From the NCBI GenBank assembly GCA_964560325.1, contig CAZLLV010000332.1, positions 1-15,183 of the forward strand: 15,183 bases of DNA. Reading direction: 5' to 3'. Below are positions 14,401 to 15,183 of the stretch, piece after piece. The position numbers and the translations under genes were made by a program. Under the pieces are notes generated by a model, which had not been told where the DNA came from, searched no databases, and saw nothing but the letters and a program-made list of their open reading frames with translations. Numbering within the stretch: the stretch's first letter is position 1; each line of letters opens with the position of its first letter. The DNA comes from CAZLLV01 sp964560325 (GTDB lineage Bacteria > Acidobacteriota > Thermoanaerobaculia > Multivoradales > DATKCC01).

Positions 14401-15183
14401 GCCGGTCGTCGGGCTGCGGGAGACGGCGTCGAGCCGGCCGCCGGCGGAGGCCTCCAGATCCTCGCAGGCGCGCGCCAGCTCGGAAGCGAGCGCCCGCACT
14501 CCCTCCGGAGAGAACGGCGACTCTTCCAGGTGCTCGGCCCGCACGCCGTCCTGGACCAGCCGGACCGCCGCCTCGACGAGCTGACGCGGGCCGATCCGCT
14601 CCCCGGCGAGCGCCAGCAGATCGTCGTCTCCCGGATCGCCGTAGCCCTCGGCGACGCGCGCCTCCACCGCCTCGCGCGCGATCTCCTCGAGCAGCAGCCC
14701 GTCGGCGTCGACCTCCAGGTCGGGGTGCAGGCCGGCTTCCAGCGGATGGGCGGCGAGAAGGCTCCGGCACCAGGAGTGGATGGTCCGCACCACCAGGTGG
14801 TCGAGGCTGCCGAGCAGGGCGCGGGCGCGCCGGGAGCGCTCCGGCTCCTCCGGAAGGGCGTCGGCGAGGAGCCAGGCGGGCGGCTCGGCGGCCTCCGCCA
14901 GCCGGGCCAGGGTCTCGCCCGCCCGGCGGGCCATCTCGGCGGCGGCCGCCTCGGTGAAGGTGATGGCGACCACGCCGGAGAGGGTCTCCGCGGCCACCTC
15001 GTCGGGATCGGGTGCGCGGTCGGCGGCGCTCGCGAACGGGCGGCGCTCGGCCTCGCGGCGCGCCACCCGCTCCTCGGCGCGCTCCCAGCCCGGGCCGAGG
15101 CTCCAGGCGAGCAGGCGCGCGGTCAGGGTCGTGGTCTTGCCGGTGCCCGCCCCCGCCTCGACCAGGAGCGGTCGGGAGAGCTC
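11467..15183 (-). CDS. AddA/RecB-like helicase-nuclease (UvrD superfamily plus PD-(D/E)XK), 5' end outside the window
   Basis: 1238 residues are visible; the frame is open to the right edge. Helicase motifs in order: Walker A GAGTGKTT (codons near 15130-15150), VAITFTEAAAAEM (Ia), TIHSWCRSLL, LLVDELQDTDRLQ (II, near 13950-13980), FLVGDPKQSIYGWRN (III, near 13830-13880), LTENFRS (IV), VMTIHKAKGLDFGHVYLP (V, near 12720-12770), LYVAMTRAEERM (VI, near 12500-12550). The C-terminal nuclease has GSVVHRVLEE, VAGALDLLYRD, VVADYKTDRV (near 11640-11665) and the QARLY part of the QxxxY motif. DYKTD and the length favour AddA over RecB. The family, with AddB or a RecC-like partner, resects double-strand breaks and degrades foreign linear DNA. 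The partner would be expected just upstream, beyond 15183. Only a few residues precede the Walker A motif at the edge. Confidence 0.9.
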   Translation of the reverse strand, partial: ELSRPLLVEAGAGTGKTTTLTARLLAWSLGPGWERAEERVARREAERRPFASAADRAPDPDEVAAETLSGVVAITFTEAAAAEMARRAGETLARLAEAAEPPAWLLADALPEEPERSRRARALLGSLDHLVVRTIHSWCRSLLAAHPLEAGLHPDLEVDADGLLLEEIAREAVEARVAEGYGDPGDDDLLALAGERIGPRQLVEAAVRLVQDGVRAEHLEESPFSPEGVRALASELARACEDLEASAGGRLDAVSRSPTTGAALDSLRATLRAARDEAPGGADGLARFDALCSAVTEAWSETRERLKCWSRGDLNKSEAAALADAAEAVARASGTLLARVDHLRSLAPARLEHARQAMLPIVREIRREMRRRGVVTFQDLLAEARDLLVRRPGMAARVRLRIDQLLVDELQDTDRLQCDLIATLALEGPKDERPGLFLVGDPKQSIYGWRNADLRAYEDLWQRVEAAGGRRLGLTENFRSVPAILDEVTAAVEPVMIERPGLQPRFEALVPCERLAGEAGFARGDRRPVEHWVSWRAEDGKEPALAKTRSGDATLLEADAIARDVARLHREEGLPWGSAAVLLRALSDLDDYLDAFRRHGVPFAVTGDRQYYRRREVIDAAALVRAVLDPGDHLALLTLLRSPAVGVPDAALVPLWIGGFPRSMTELGGPDEAALAEIGRIVDRAAGQVPSPETIPGLDRIAGWEEVLVATVESLAHLRRSFAVDPADRFVEEIRRRVPIEPIAAARYLGRYRLANLERFFRRLAEAIESGEGDVDAVLRALRRGVSEALEEEEGRLQGSEEDAVQVMTIHKAKGLDFGHVYLPQLHKKAPRDDIPAVDAAPAPGAPETFEYCLFGAPTPGYAAVAEESARVAAAERVRTLYVAMTRAEERMVLLGKWPEAPAERARRGPDEAESYLDLLGARFEAVGAMSELWQDAEADGGRLDRDGVRWVFPALLAAEPGVAREAVEPGAEGASAAALPGPEAVLADAVRLRTLRRAAAARAARKIGAPVSEEAHGRLEALAEARFGAESGEAEGAATAGPADREAATIAGSVVHRVLEELDLGALAADPSAELARWRDRLDDLLRVEIAGADPRAGEEARSRVGEILDRLETGSGPGGFLDRLAALDGRVVARELAVLLPPYEARGEAGPVGFVAGALDLLYRDPGTGELVVADYKTDRVESEDEITARAEAYAPQARLYARAVQQALDLPEPPRAELWFLWPGRIVEVPGDGAL

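Noticed and set aside
12344..14770. 808-codon Arg/Pro-rich open frame on the - strand inside the helicase gene
   Set aside because: It overlaps the AddA-like gene in another frame on the same strand; the composition is non-protein-like and the helicase motifs lie in the other frame.
1..15183. tRNA, rRNA or CRISPR arrays
   Set aside because: Reading both strands showed no cloverleaf-like segments, rRNA-like sequence or regularly spaced repeats; short intergenic gaps leave little room for them.

Overview
This is a dense, very GC-rich window (roughly 70% G+C by eye) from a Gram-negative, diderm bacterium. Three outer-membrane barrel proteins (a small barrel, a FadL homologue and a TonB-dependent receptor), a SPOR protein and a PAAR spike protein establish the envelope type. 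The base composition, the carboxypeptidase-regulatory-like domain on the TonB receptor, the Uma2 proteins and the apparent use of selenocysteine suggest an Acidobacteriota (Thermoanaerobaculia-like) or similar uncultured high-GC lineage. That placement is an inference; no rRNA or other marker gene is present.

Layout, left to right. (1) The last codons of a gene on the + strand, then a small outer-membrane protein on the - strand. (2) A + strand cluster at 765-1807: promoter, ribbon-helix-helix antitoxin, PIN-domain (VapC) toxin, and an ArsC-family protein whose catalytic cysteine codon is an in-frame TGA. (3) A - strand pair, PAAR-repeat protein followed by a zinc-ribbon SAM methyltransferase, divergent from a + strand pair, MORN/YwqK-repeat protein followed by a SPOR protein. 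(4) A compact - strand cluster read purE-purK-uma2-fadL (8465 down to 4853). (5) A + strand TonB-dependent receptor with a recognisable promoter and a structured leader, ending in a perfect 18-bp-arm hairpin. (6) A truncated second uma2 whose homology stops at that hairpin. (7) A large AddA/RecB-type helicase-nuclease on the - strand whose 5' end lies beyond the window.

The most notable item is the ArsC-family gene at 1454-1807. Its TGA at 1481-1483 falls exactly where E. coli ArsC has its catalytic Cys (ACGTSR versus T-TGA-GTCR). The reading frame continues through all three arginines of the arsenate site. A 7-bp stem with a GGUC loop lies 17 nt after the TGA, and a near-perfect Shine-Dalgarno sequence precedes an ATG nine codons upstream of it. 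The best reading is a selenocysteine-containing arsenate reductase-like protein that ordinary gene calling would truncate. It sits 14 nt downstream of a toxin-antitoxin pair. The PAAR/methyltransferase/YwqK/SPOR group is the second place to look for something undescribed.

No tRNA, rRNA, CRISPR array or insertion sequence was seen.
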